DNA of 64,000 bases from Parachlamydiales bacterium (GTDB lineage: Bacteria > Chlamydiota > Chlamydiia > Chlamydiales > Rhabdochlamydiaceae): positions 1 to 64,000 of the forward strand of contig PLXY01000006.1 in assembly GCA_003153295.1 (NCBI GenBank), written 5' to 3'. The stretch's first letter is position 1; every line of letters starts with the position of its first letter. The notes beneath the pieces are model-generated. The model saw nothing but the letters and a program-made list of their open reading frames with translations. It ran no database searches and was not told the DNA's origin. The position numbers were made by a program, and so were the translations under genes. This document shows positions 53,239-62,608 of this stretch, piece by piece.

Positions 53239-54380
53239 TCCGCATTCCTGGAAGAATCCCCATTACCATCTATCCCACTTTTTGGATCCTGGCTGCGTTG
53301 ATTGCGATCCTTTTCGGAGAGGGAGATTTTCTCAAAATGTTCATCTGGGTCGGTGTCATTTTTATCTCGGTCCTTTTCCATGAATTTGGGCATGCGTTGA
53401 CAGCGCTTCTCTTTGGTCGTAATCCTCGCATTGAACTGGTTGCGATGGGAGGACTGACCTATCATGATGGAGATAAGCTCCCGTTTTGGAAGCAATTTTT
53501 CATCACTTTGAACGGGCCTGTCTTTGGATTTATGATCGTGATCGCTGTCTATTTGATCAAAGATATTCCTGCTCTTTCGACAGGATATGCCGGTCAGCTT
53601 TTGCTGCAAATTCTCGTGGTGAATGTTATCTGGACGGTTGTCAACTTATTGCCTGTGCTGCCTCTTGACGGCGGACAATTGCTTCGCATTACTCTGGAGA
53701 AATTTTTCAATTATAAAGGATTGCGCTATGCCTTTTTATGGAGTGCGATCTTAAGCTTAGGATTTTGCCTTGTCCTTTTTCTCACGCAAAATTTTCTGGC
53801 GGGTGCTGTCTTTTTTCTCTTTGCCTTTGAGAATTTTGACAACTACCGGAAAAGCCGCTTTGTCAAAGAGAGCGATCATCGGGACGAACTGAAGAAAATT
53901 TTTCTAGAAGCGGAGATGAATCTAAGACAGGGTAATAAAGCTAAAGCTCTGGAAGCATTTGAAACTCTAAGAACGAATGCCAAAGAAGGGTTAATTTATG
54001 ATACAGCGACGCAATACGCTGCTTTTTTACATTACGACCAAGGCCATCTCCAAGAAGCTTACCGGATTCTGATCCCTTTAAAAGAGCGTTTAGATCCCGA
54101 TGCGCTGGCTTTACTTCATCGCATAGCCTTTGAGCATGGCGATTTTCCGATGGTCATGGAGCTGGCTGGTTCTGTTTTTCAATATGTGCCTGAAGCGGAA
54201 GTCGCTCTCCGGAGCGCTTATGCGGCTGCAAATTTAGGACAAGCGGAAGCCTCGATTGGATGGCTTCAGACAGCCCGTCAAAGCGGCGTTGAAAATCTAA
54301 AAGAGATTGTTTCTGAAAAAACCTTCGATTCAATAAGGACCGATCCCGCTTTTCAGAAATTTAGTGAATCCTTAAGTTAG
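53235..54380 (+). CDS. M50-family zinc metalloprotease with C-terminal TPR-like region
   Basis: 381 residues. The membrane part (residues 1-205) has HEFGHALTA (HExxH, about 54) and [15 protein letters not shown], the zinc ligands of site-2 proteases of the stage IV sporulation FB type. The C-terminal 150 residues are helical repeats ([38 protein letters not shown]). It probably cuts a membrane-bound regulator or signal-peptide remnant within the membrane. Coupled to sucD by ATGA, a pairing with no obvious functional link. Confidence 0.85.
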   Translation: MIRIPGRIPITIYPTFWILAALIAILFGEGDFLKMFIWVGVIFISVLFHEFGHALTALLFGRNPRIELVAMGGLTYHDGDKLPFWKQFFITLNGPVFGFMIVIAVYLIKDIPALSTGYAGQLLLQILVVNVIWTVVNLLPVLPLDGGQLLRITLEKFFNYKGLRYAFLWSAILSLGFCLVLFLTQNFLAGAVFFLFAFENFDNYRKSRFVKESDHRDELKKIFLEAEMNLRQGNKAKALEAFETLRTNAKEGLIYDTATQYAAFLHYDQGHLQEAYRILIPLKERLDPDALALLHRIAFEHGDFPMVMELAGSVFQYVPEAEVALRSAYAAANLGQAEASIGWLQTARQSGVENLKEIVSEKTFDSIRTDPAFQKFSESLS

Positions 54381-55207
54381 GCTTTATCCAATAAAAAAGC
54401 GATTGAGCCATTCTGTGCAATATTCTGCGGTGCTACTTGCGTTTCTCGACGGTGGAATATCTTTACATTTTCCATCAGTAAAGAAATCAATTGTTCTTGG
54501 GGACGAATAAGTGATAAAGCGGCTAGAGAATCCGCATACTTTGTAGGCTGGATATTGCAAAATCCTTTTAAAAATAAACCGTACGAATCTCTGGGGTTGC
54601 GATATAGAAGAGTACTGGCATGCATTAGAACTTCTTCTTTATCCATTTCTGACAAAGCAGATAGTAAATGAGCAACAAATGATTCTTCCTTGTGCATCAG
54701 AAAAGCCTGCCGGATAGCATCAATACCCTCCTCATATTTAGACTCAGTGAAAAAATGAACACCTGTATCAAGCCATCTTCGCCAGTTTGAAGACTCATAT
54801 TGAGAAAGTGCATTCAAATTTTTGCGGGGTATTTTTTGGGCTTTCTGCTCTGGTATTTTTTCTTCTGGGCTGTTGTTCGAAATATCAGCATGAGATCGTT
54901 TTAAAGCCGGGGGCATCATCGGTTGTGAAGGATGAGGATTTGAAGGCAAAATAGTCGGAATAGGTGGTGGGGGTATGATTGTGATAGTTTGAGATAAAAC
55001 GGGTAGGCCAGAATGAGGAATTCCCCTTAACGCTAACAAAGAATTCTGAAAGGTATTTAACAGAATCCCCTGATCACGAGTTCTAGGGCAATATTGAGTC
55101 TGTAAACTATATCTCGATAGAGAATTGTCTCTAGGTTGCTGTGTTAAGGGAGAATTTGTTATAGGAGTTATTGCTTGCACTCCTAAAGGTAAAAGGGGGA
55201 AGCTCAT
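54377..55207 (-). CDS. Proline-rich, TPR-like protein A
   Basis: 276 residues. The N-terminal half is low complexity, rich in Pro, Ser and Asn (IIPPPPIPTILPSNPHP), then a KR-rich hinge (EQKAQKIPRKN), then a helical region of repeat type: NWRRWLDTGVHFFTESKYEEGIDAIRQAF, YGLFLKGFCNIQPTKYADSL. The second half matches gene B at 55204 closely in layout and motifs, so they are tandem paralogs. It lacks a signal peptide; type III secretion of such proteins is common in chlamydiae but not demonstrated here. AAAGGA ribosome site, ATGA overlap with gene B. Confidence 0.6.
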   Translation of the reverse strand: MSFPLLPLGVQAITPITNSPLTQQPRDNSLSRYSLQTQYCPRTRDQGILLNTFQNSLLALRGIPHSGLPVLSQTITIIPPPPIPTILPSNPHPSQPMMPPALKRSHADISNNSPEEKIPEQKAQKIPRKNLNALSQYESSNWRRWLDTGVHFFTESKYEEGIDAIRQAFLMHKEESFVAHLLSALSEMDKEEVLMHASTLLYRNPRDSYGLFLKGFCNIQPTKYADSLAALSLIRPQEQLISLLMENVKIFHRRETQVAPQNIAQNGSIAFLLDKA

Positions 55208-56127
55208 TGTTGTTTTCCTTTGGGAGTTTTCTTATGTGAATTTGATCTGGCATTAACTTCTCGCTCTAAGAATCGTTCTGCGCTTTTTTTCATAAGCTGA
55301 ACCAGCCGGTCGTTTGGATTTTGATCCAGTATATTTTGGAAAGATTGAACAGCTTTTTCATATTTTGTAGGGGCGATATTGCAGAGTCCTTTCAAAAACA
55401 ACCAATTAGTATCTTTAGGATTCAGAATCAGCCCAAGCTCGGCAGATCTAATAGCATGTGTATTAGCTATTTCTGGGCGGCAGGAAGATAGGAAAGTAGA
55501 ACAAAATGTATCATCAGCTAACTTAGTTCTATAGATTTCAAAACACTCACGGAAAGCTTTAAAGCCTTCCTCATACTTTTTCTCATGGAAACAACCTGTT
55601 CCCGTTACTAATAAGGCTCGCCAGTTTGAAGAGACTGCTGGAGCAGGTGCACTTAACACTTGAGGAGCATCTGCTTTCTTAGCCTTTTTAGTGAATGCAC
55701 TTTTTTTATTAGGTCGATCCGCCAAAAGATTAGGGTTGGGTCTTTTGAATGGTGGGGGTAAGGATGAGTTCACAATTTGTGCAGGCGATGCACGTTCTGC
55801 AAACCCGGGAGCCAGTGAGGAAACATACGGAATAGGTATTCGTGGTGCTTCTGGTGTCATAGGAAGATATGAATAAAGGGGGTAGGAGTTCGGAATTTCT
55901 TGAACTGCAAAACTAACATTTTGAAGAGTGATTTGAACAAGCTGTTGAGTTCTTGTGGCCCCTGTAGATTGTAAGGAGAAATAATTCCCGTTAAACACGG
56001 TATATCTTGAAGCAGGTAAATCATTAAGTGTCAAAAATTCCCTAGCAGGATTAGGAGGCGGCTGAAACCCACTGTCAGTTGAATATGAAGGCTGTGGTGT
56101 GTAATAGAGATTTGTTGGATAGCTCAT
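55204..56127 (-). CDS. Proline-rich, TPR-like protein B
   Basis: 307 residues from ATG 56127, which follows AAGGA; an upstream in-frame ATG at 56181 lacks one. Disordered Pro/Tyr/Ser-rich N-terminus (MSYPTNLYYTPQPSYSTD), a KKAD/KKSAF basic hinge, and a helical C-terminus: NWRALLVTGTGCFHEKKYEEGFKAFRE, DTNWLFLKGLCNIAPTKYEKAVQSFQNI. Paralog of the 54377 gene (shared FLKG-CNI-PTKY). Function unknown; an exported or scaffold protein is a reasonable guess. Confidence 0.6.
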   Translation of the reverse strand: MSYPTNLYYTPQPSYSTDSGFQPPPNPAREFLTLNDLPASRYTVFNGNYFSLQSTGATRTQQLVQITLQNVSFAVQEIPNSYPLYSYLPMTPEAPRIPIPYVSSLAPGFAERASPAQIVNSSLPPPFKRPNPNLLADRPNKKSAFTKKAKKADAPQVLSAPAPAVSSNWRALLVTGTGCFHEKKYEEGFKAFRECFEIYRTKLADDTFCSTFLSSCRPEIANTHAIRSAELGLILNPKDTNWLFLKGLCNIAPTKYEKAVQSFQNILDQNPNDRLVQLMKKSAERFLEREVNARSNSHKKTPKGKQQ

Positions 56128-56244
56128 TGTTTTCCTTTTTTTTTGGCAAGATTTTACCATGAAATGAGCATAAAAAAACATTCAATTCATAAATTGAAAA
56201 ACCTTGCCATAATGGACAAGATTCTTCAAAAAATAAATTACAAT

Positions 56245-56460
56245 TTATGTGGGAAAATTTTTTTGAGCAGTAGCTACAGTCTTAGTAGACTCTTGATTAG
56301 CAGGCAAGTTTGTGACAGGAGGAAGGGGATTGTTTAAGGGCGCAGGAGGGGGTGGGAGCAGCCCTTGCCCAGGTAAGTAGGTAATACCTGGTGCAAGATA
56401 ATAAAATGTATTTCCAGGTAAAGATTGGATTTGAAATCCCGTAGGAGGTAGTGCTGCCAT
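56245..56460 (-). CDS. Short proline-rich protein, possibly a truncated family member
   Basis: 71 residues with a good AAGGAAG ribosome site before the ATG at 56460. The start (MAALPPTGFQIQSLPGNTFYYLAPG) and the Pro-rich run (LLPPPPAPLNNPLPPVTNLP) recall the disordered N-termini of the two genes downstream, in particular the 'LP-x-YTVFNGNYFSL' segment of protein B, but there is no helical domain. Either a small member of the family or the 5' remnant of a third paralog. The stretch to 56127 contains only AT-rich sequence. Confidence 0.5.
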   Translation of the reverse strand: MAALPPTGFQIQSLPGNTFYYLAPGITYLPGQGLLPPPPAPLNNPLPPVTNLPANQESTKTVATAQKNFPT

Positions 56461-56500
56461 GAATGCTTCCTTGGTAAGTGATATCTTACTCCAGGCAATG

Positions 56501-58270
56501 TTAAACTAGATAAGGCAATTTTGCGGGCGCTTCTCCTGCTTGCATGCGCCATAGCTGAGCATAGCGGCCATTTTTATCCAAAAGCTCTGCATGAGTCCCT
56601 TCTTCGATGACCTTTCCTTGTTCAAAGACCAAGATCCGGTCCATGTGATAAAGAGTGGAAAGGCGGTGAGCGATGACGAGTGTTGTGCGGTTTTCCATGA
56701 GATGGAGAAGGCTTTCTTGAATCTGTTGCTCAGTAAAAGAGTCTAAAGCTGATGTAGCTTCATCTAAAATCAAAATCGGAGCATTTTTAAGAATGGCCCT
56801 TGCAATGGCTAGCCGTTGTCTTTGCCCTCCTGATAATCTCACGCCTCTTTCCCCGACAATGGTTTGATATCCTTCTTTCATTTGGAGGATAAAAGGATGG
56901 CAATAGGCCTTTTGTGAAGCCTCTATCACTTCTGCCTCGGTGGCATCTAGTCTTCCATAGTGGATATTTTCCATCACTGATCGATGGAAGAGGATAGAGT
57001 CTTGAGGGATCATCGCAATATTACGGATCAAAGATTCCCTTTTAACCTCGGCGATGTCTTGTCCATCAATGAGTATCTTTCCGTTAGAAACTTCATAAAG
57101 TCGTAAGAGCAGGTGCGCAAGAGTGCTTTTTCCACTGCCGGACAGTCCGACGAGTCCTACTTTTTCCCCAGCAGAAATGGTTAGATTAAGGTCCTCATAA
57201 ACAGGCTTTCCATTGACATAGTTAAAAGAGACATGATCAAAAACAATTTGGCCCTGTTCCACATTCAGTGAGGGTGCATGGTGAGGATCGACGGCCTCGG
57301 GCTGTTTAGAAAAGATGGAAAGCGCTTGTTTGCAGATACCGACATCTTCTGAAAAAGAAACAAACTGCAAGGCTAGATAGAAGGTCTCATCGACAATGCC
57401 CGTGGTCAGGGTGAGCACGAGTGCAAAATCTCCGACGGTAATGAGGCCCTGTGAACGGGTGTAAAGGAGCAGTCCCATCATGACTAGGAGGAGCAGGGTA
57501 ATAGAAATGCTTTGGATGAGCTTCAATTTAAGCAGATACCAATGGAACCGTTGTTCTTTCCCGATCATTTCCCCGAGATGTTTACGGAGATAGCCATGCT
57601 CGTATTTCTGAGTTGCGAAGAGTTTGACATTAAAAATATTGGTGATTGCATCGACGACCTTTCCCATCACCGTACTGCGGGCTTCTGAATAATCGACACT
57701 CAGTTGTTCTGATTTTTTAGCCAGAAAGTAAGAGAGGAGAAAAAATAGAACAGACCATGCGACCATCGCTAAAGCAAAAAGAGGATGGACCCAAAAAAGA
57801 GTAGAAAGGCCGAAAACAAAAAGCAAAGTCCGTGAAAAAAAGTCATCAATAATGGAGGTGACAATCGCGACAGCGTTTTTAGAAAGATCGGAAATCTTAT
57901 TCGATAAAGATCCGGCGAGGTTTGTTTGAAAAAAATTATACGAATGATTTTGCAAATAGGTGTGGGTCTTCTCGATAATATCGGCTTTAAAACGGGGAAT
58001 GAGCTTTAAGATCAAATAATCGTAAGCAGTACTGAGTGCGACTAGGACGAGTCCCATGCCCAAATAGCCTAGTATGGGGCCTAAAGCGTGCGCAATCAGA
58101 TCATCAGGATGGTCAGAGACCGCATCGATGATGAGCTTGATCATGGTTGGATTTAAAGAAAAATAAGCAGCCCAAACAAGACCGACCAGAAAAAGGCCTG
58201 CAATATGCCAACGGTACGGTTTGGCAAAATGTCGAAGAAATCGAGGTAAAGATTGATAGGGATTTTTCAC
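56501..58270 (-). CDS. ABC transporter exporter, permease-ATPase half-transporter
   Basis: 589 residues from a GTG with GGGAGG six bases upstream. Six membrane helices (residues about 20-300), then an ATPase with Walker A GLSGSGKSTLAH (about 380), signature LSGGQRQRLAIARA, Walker B ILILDEATSALD and the H-loop AHRLS. MsbA/lipid or drug exporter type; the substrate is not visible. It functions as a homodimer. Confidence 0.9.
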   Translation of the reverse strand: MKNPYQSLPRFLRHFAKPYRWHIAGLFLVGLVWAAYFSLNPTMIKLIIDAVSDHPDDLIAHALGPILGYLGMGLVLVALSTAYDYLILKLIPRFKADIIEKTHTYLQNHSYNFFQTNLAGSLSNKISDLSKNAVAIVTSIIDDFFSRTLLFVFGLSTLFWVHPLFALAMVAWSVLFFLLSYFLAKKSEQLSVDYSEARSTVMGKVVDAITNIFNVKLFATQKYEHGYLRKHLGEMIGKEQRFHWYLLKLKLIQSISITLLLLVMMGLLLYTRSQGLITVGDFALVLTLTTGIVDETFYLALQFVSFSEDVGICKQALSIFSKQPEAVDPHHAPSLNVEQGQIVFDHVSFNYVNGKPVYEDLNLTISAGEKVGLVGLSGSGKSTLAHLLLRLYEVSNGKILIDGQDIAEVKRESLIRNIAMIPQDSILFHRSVMENIHYGRLDATEAEVIEASQKAYCHPFILQMKEGYQTIVGERGVRLSGGQRQRLAIARAILKNAPILILDEATSALDSFTEQQIQESLLHLMENRTTLVIAHRLSTLYHMDRILVFEQGKVIEEGTHAELLDKNGRYAQLWRMQAGEAPAKLPYLV

Positions 58271-58360
58271 AACAGGCCTCCCGAATAATATTTTTAAACA
58301 GAGGTCAATAGTGATTAAGATCTTATCAAAATGTTAGATTTCTGTTAAGAGAGTATTCCT

Positions 58361-59332
58361 CTACGAAATTGTTGCCTTCGTTTCGGAGGCAGCAGCAATT
58401 TCAGGCTCTGGTTTTGCTTTGACGATGTAGCCCTGCTTGAGTTCAGCGGCATAAACAATCCAAAGTCCGATGCAGACGATTCCTGTGGATAGGAAGATAA
58501 GAGCAGAAAGCGGTTCACCTAAGAAAATCCATCCATGAAGAGAAGCAAAAATAGGGCTGAGGAGGCCGATGAATGAAAGGAATGTCGCTGTGTACTTCTT
58601 GAGGAGATATCCATAAAGGTTGTAGCAAACAATATTCGAAATAAAGGCCATTAAAAGGGTCCATCCAAAGAAAGAGCTAAATGCTCCTGCGACAATGGGA
58701 GTCGGGTTCCACGAGTCGACGAAGAAGGAATGGAAAAAAGCAAGACAGCCGCCGATCAACATACTAGCTCCATTGGCCATCGTTGGAGATGTCATTTGGT
58801 CTTTGACAATGAGTCTTAAGAGCACCCAGCCGTAAACGGAGCACATAGCTGCGCCAATGATGGCTAAAGTGGGCCAAGAAAAGAAAGAAAAGGCAGTGAC
58901 CCCGTCTTCTGCGCCCGTTTGCAATATAACAACCGGGATGATTCCAAGAAATCCTATCAACAGACCGATAGCTTTGGTGCGGTTGATCTTTTCTCCAAAA
59001 TGGAGATAAGAGAAGAAGGCTGCAAAGAAGGGGGAAAGGCTGTAGATAAAACAGGCTTTAGCTGCAGATAAATATTTAAGTGCCCAAAACTCAAGAACAT
59101 TTGTTAAATAAATACTAAAAAAAGCTAGAAAACCGATCGAAAGCCATTGTTTACGACTAAGTTTAAACGAAGATCTTTTTGTAATCAGTAAATAGCCTAA
59201 GAGAATGACCGCGGCCAGCATCATCCGAAAGCCGGTCAAAAAAACCGGAGGACTATATTGCATGGCAATTTTGGCCAATGAAAACATGCTCGACCAAACG
59301 GCATACATAACGACGACAATGGCAATAGACAT
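58361..59332 (-). CDS. EamA-family (DMT) transporter
   Basis: 323 residues, ten membrane helices in two EamA halves: FLTGFRMMLAAVILLGYLL, LSPFFAAFFSYLHFGEKINRTKAIGLLIGFLGIIPV, and LLSPIFASLHGWIFLGEPLSALIF. Drug/metabolite family members move amino acids, nucleotide-sugar-like or SAM-type molecules; chlamydiae use such carriers to take metabolites, including SAM, from the host. Whether this one carries SAM is untested. AAGG-type ribosome site before ATG 59332. Confidence 0.88.
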   Translation of the reverse strand: MSIAIVVVMYAVWSSMFSLAKIAMQYSPPVFLTGFRMMLAAVILLGYLLITKRSSFKLSRKQWLSIGFLAFFSIYLTNVLEFWALKYLSAAKACFIYSLSPFFAAFFSYLHFGEKINRTKAIGLLIGFLGIIPVVILQTGAEDGVTAFSFFSWPTLAIIGAAMCSVYGWVLLRLIVKDQMTSPTMANGASMLIGGCLAFFHSFFVDSWNPTPIVAGAFSSFFGWTLLMAFISNIVCYNLYGYLLKKYTATFLSFIGLLSPIFASLHGWIFLGEPLSALIFLSTGIVCIGLWIVYAAELKQGYIVKAKPEPEIAAASETKATIS

Positions 59333-59414
59333 CAGTTAACCTTAAAATTTTGACAAACATGATACCAGGCTGAGAACTAGTGGTCAATCTCTACAGCCGT
59401 GTCAAGTCAAATTT

Positions 59415-60878
59415 TTAGTCGATGCGAATCGAATAAAATCTTGTCATTTTCCCATGTCGTATCAAAAGCAGCACCCGTTTATTTTGGGAGGCATCGTTCA
59501 AAGCTGCTTCATAATCGGTCGTATTAGAGATTTTTTTATGGTTCACAGCTTGGATCAAATATCCAGGGCGTATGCCTGCCATCGCAGCGGGCGAGCCGGG
59601 CTTCACTTTGGTGATGACCACCCCTTCTTCCGTGGTGGTATACCCGAGCTGCCGTCCGTAATCAGAACTCATATTCTCAACTTCTATTCCTAGTTTTTGA
59701 GAAATAACCGCAGGGGAAGTTCCTTCTGCAGCAGAGCCTAGGGTGACAGGGATCATCATGATTTTTCCTTTCCGATTGATCTTGAAGTTCACTTTGCTTT
59801 CTGGGTTCATGAGTGAAATATCGTAGCGGAAAGTTTGCAATGATTTGATGGGCTTGCCGTTGTACTCTAAAATGACATCCCCTTGTTGGAGACCTGCTTT
59901 ATCTGCAGGTGATCCTTTTTCTATGCCGGAGATCAAAACGCCTTCGACTTTAGCGAGATTAAATCCTGCCGCAATCTCTTTATCGACAGTTTGGAGACTT
60001 ACACCCAAGAATCCACGGGTCACAGAACCTTTTTTGATGATCTGATCCATGACATTGCGGGCCATGTTGCTAGGAATGGCAAAACCAATTCCCATGTAGC
60101 CTCCGCTCCGAGAGACGATCGCGGTGTTGATCCCAATGACATGTCCGTTGAGATCGAGCAAAGGGCCTCCGGAATTTCCGGGGTTGATTGCAGCATCGGT
60201 TTGGATAAAATCTTCAAGATCTGAAATATTCAAACCTTGCCGTCCTTTAGCGCTGACAACACCGACGGTGAGGGATGCTTGCAGTTGGAAAGGACTTCCA
60301 ATGGCGATGACCCATTCACCGACTTCAAGAGCTTCGGAATCTCCCAACAGAAGATAGGGTGAATCTTTCGCATCTATTTTTATAATCGCTAGATCGGTGT
60401 GAGGATCGGCGCCGATCAGAGTCGCGGTTTTTACTTCGCCGTCATTCAAAGTGACTTCAATTTTATCCGCTCCTCGGACAACGTGGGCATTGGTCATGAT
60501 ATAGCCATCAGGAGAAACAATGAATCCCGAGCCTTGTCCAATCTGCGGTTGAGGTTGTTGAGGCTTGCCTTGAAATCCGAAAAAGCGCTGTAAAAAATCA
60601 TCATTGAAGGGGGCATAAGGACCTTGACCTCCTGGGCCTCCTTGGCTTCCAGAACCTCCCGAACCTCCAGGACCATATCCAAAATTATCATTATCTCCGG
60701 GATTGATCTCGACTTTGATAAAGACCACAGCTGGACTAGCTTGTTTAGCAACGCGTGTAAAAGCTTTCGAAAATTGTTGTGGCCCGCAAGCACAATCAGC
60801 CGATTCGGCTTTAGTAGCAGGCGCGGCCTGAATAGAAAAAGTCAGAAGAAGAGCGGCGGTGATGTATTGTAATTTCAT
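59415..60878 (-). CDS. htrA: Periplasmic serine protease/chaperone HtrA (DegP)
   Basis: 487 residues with signal peptide MKLQYITAALLLTFSIQAA. A glycine-rich insertion (YGPGGSGGSGSQGGPG) near residue 68 is unusual. Catalytic triad: His in TNAHVVRG, Asp in PHTDLAIIKID, Ser in NPGNSGGPLLD. Two PDZ domains follow (GFLGVSLQTV... and the C-terminal EVENMSSDYGRQLG...). HtrA degrades or refolds envelope proteins and, in chlamydiae, is also exported to the host. AAGGAG ribosome site. Confidence 0.95.
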   Translation of the reverse strand: MKLQYITAALLLTFSIQAAPATKAESADCACGPQQFSKAFTRVAKQASPAVVFIKVEINPGDNDNFGYGPGGSGGSGSQGGPGGQGPYAPFNDDFLQRFFGFQGKPQQPQPQIGQGSGFIVSPDGYIMTNAHVVRGADKIEVTLNDGEVKTATLIGADPHTDLAIIKIDAKDSPYLLLGDSEALEVGEWVIAIGSPFQLQASLTVGVVSAKGRQGLNISDLEDFIQTDAAINPGNSGGPLLDLNGHVIGINTAIVSRSGGYMGIGFAIPSNMARNVMDQIIKKGSVTRGFLGVSLQTVDKEIAAGFNLAKVEGVLISGIEKGSPADKAGLQQGDVILEYNGKPIKSLQTFRYDISLMNPESKVNFKINRKGKIMMIPVTLGSAAEGTSPAVISQKLGIEVENMSSDYGRQLGYTTTEEGVVITKVKPGSPAAMAGIRPGYLIQAVNHKKISNTTDYEAALNDASQNKRVLLLIRHGKMTRFYSIRID

Positions 60879-60939
60879 GGCTATTTTCTCCTTAAGGTCA
60901 CAATCATTTATAACTTTCGAAAGCTTTTTTTTCTAGACT

Positions 60940-62133
60940 CTATTTGCGAGACTCAAGAGCTTGCAAAAGCTCATCGCTGGCAAGTTGTCGATCAATAAGA
61001 AGCTGTACCACTTGGGGGCTTTCTTTCCCATATTGAAGTTGTCTTTCAGTATGGCCCGTTTTAGAATAAGGTTCTAAAAGCATGGGTGCAATATTAAGTT
61101 CTAAAAGACGCTCCCATAAGAATTCTTGCCGTGTTCCCGTGGCAAATTTTTGAACGCCGCCAGTTTGCTCAATGCAAGCAGGAAGAGGATCTAAACGAGT
61201 ACTATCGATAGGATGAACAAAAAGGACCATGGAGAAACGATCTTTGTCAGGCTCTTGGGCTTGGACTCGATGGCGTGCGCTCACAAATAGTCCGTTGGTC
61301 AAATTTTTTAACATATCTCCCGCGTTTACAACGAAAGCGTCTTCGGGAACAACGACATTCAGCCACTGACCATTCAGCTCAACCTGCAATCCTTTTTCCG
61401 TTGCAAAAGGCAAAATGGCTAAGAGATCGATATCTGTATGTTCAGCAGCCCAGAAAAGGGGATGTTCTAACCGGCCGATCTGTTCTTGGGTGAGCGCAGG
61501 ATAATAAAGAGCTCTGAGGAGTGTATCGCCTTTTTGGGTCATTTGATGGAAAGCGTCAGGGGCAATTTTCCGGGAAGCATTCTGATTGATTGTCATCACG
61601 ATCGCTTCTTGCAAAGGAATCACATACTTCTCAAGTTCACTATAGAGAGTTGTGAGAGCTTCTTTAAAGCCGGATTGATCTGGCCATACATTGGGAAGAA
61701 GGCCTTGTTGTTTGAGCTGTTCGTCTGAAAGATCCCGTCCGACAAGATAGAATTCTTTACAATCTTTAGCCTTGTTGCCTTTCGCAGTCTCTCCGGGAAC
61801 AAATCCTCTTTGGCCTTTGAGTTCCTTGACAAAGCTTTTGTTTTTGAATTCGGGGTCTTTTTTGAAAAACAGTTCAGCTTGCGCATAGGCTTCCGTGATG
61901 ACCTTTCGATCAACACCCGTGTTCCGGACTGCAAAAAACCCTATTTCGGTCAAAGCTTTGTAAAGTGTATTGATGAACTGAGCTTGTTTTTCCGGATTAT
62001 AAAAATCTTGCATATCGACAACCGGGATGCGGATGTCGAGTTGTTCTTGAGTGATGCTCTCAGTCGTTTCTGCGTTGAGATTGGGACTTGTCATTAAAAG
62101 TGCGGCGCATAAGAGATAGGCGGTTTTCAGCAT
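60940..62133 (-). CDS. Exported 2-oxoglutarate/Fe(II) oxygenase, isopenicillin-N-synthase-like
   Basis: 397 residues. Signal peptide MLKTAYLLCAALLMTSPNLNAE. DIRIPVVDMQDF and GFFAVRNTGV are N-terminal signatures of the plant/IPNS-like family; iron ligands are HTDIDLLAILP (H, D) and SARHRVQ (H), with the co-substrate Arg in DRFSMVLFVHP. About 90 residues follow the usual domain, ending ERQLQYGKESPQVVQLLIDRQLASDEL. Export of a 2OG enzyme is unusual because 2OG and Fe(II) are cytosolic; an effector role in the host is a possibility. AAGGAG ribosome site. Confidence 0.75.
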   Translation of the reverse strand: MLKTAYLLCAALLMTSPNLNAETTESITQEQLDIRIPVVDMQDFYNPEKQAQFINTLYKALTEIGFFAVRNTGVDRKVITEAYAQAELFFKKDPEFKNKSFVKELKGQRGFVPGETAKGNKAKDCKEFYLVGRDLSDEQLKQQGLLPNVWPDQSGFKEALTTLYSELEKYVIPLQEAIVMTINQNASRKIAPDAFHQMTQKGDTLLRALYYPALTQEQIGRLEHPLFWAAEHTDIDLLAILPFATEKGLQVELNGQWLNVVVPEDAFVVNAGDMLKNLTNGLFVSARHRVQAQEPDKDRFSMVLFVHPIDSTRLDPLPACIEQTGGVQKFATGTRQEFLWERLLELNIAPMLLEPYSKTGHTERQLQYGKESPQVVQLLIDRQLASDELLQALESRK

Positions 62134-62251
62134 AAGGACTCCTTTTTTAAAACCGGAGCAAGATTATTAAAATGAAAATTTTGTGCAAACATCTTTTTAA
62201 TCACGTGAATTTGCATTTGAAGATACTCGCTCCCATGGTACCATTTTCTAT

Positions 62252-62608
62252 ATGTCACCACAGAATGCTGAACTCATTATAAGTATTGTCTTTATAGCTT
62301 TGCTCTTTCCTATTTTATTTTATAAACGGAAAAGACAAATCGGAGTTCCTTGGGAGCCTGGTGTTTCTGCAAGGGTATCCATCAATAACCATCCCTTAAG
62401 CTGTCAGATTTGCAAATGCAATTACTTCTATAAAAGAGAAGCTTTAATTCCCACGACCTTTCTTTCTCTTTTTAGGCTACATTTTTTAAACCAAAGCGGT
62501 ACAGCCTATGTCTGTCAATCGTGCGGTTTTATTCATTGGTTCAGCCGGCCGAAGGAAACTTCCGTCGAGCCTATCTCAGAAAGATCTCGAGAAATTTCTA
62601 ATCAATAA
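62252..62608 (+). CDS. Small membrane-anchored zinc-ribbon protein
   Basis: 118 residues: an N-terminal span (LIISIVFIALLFPILFYKRK) followed by two CxxC knuckles, CQICKC (about 50) and CQSCGF (about 91), spaced like a zinc ribbon. Not recognised beyond that. It may hold a nucleic-acid or protein-binding ribbon at the membrane. No ribosome site is obvious. Converges with the pentapeptide gene, overlapping by 11 bp. Confidence 0.55.
   Translation: MSPQNAELIISIVFIALLFPILFYKRKRQIGVPWEPGVSARVSINNHPLSCQICKCNYFYKREALIPTTFLSLFRLHFLNQSGTAYVCQSCGFIHWFSRPKETSVEPISERSREISNQ

Noticed and set aside
59454-60593. Antisense open frames within htrA
   Set aside because: They mirror the glycine-rich and catalytic coding sequence and have no initiation signals.
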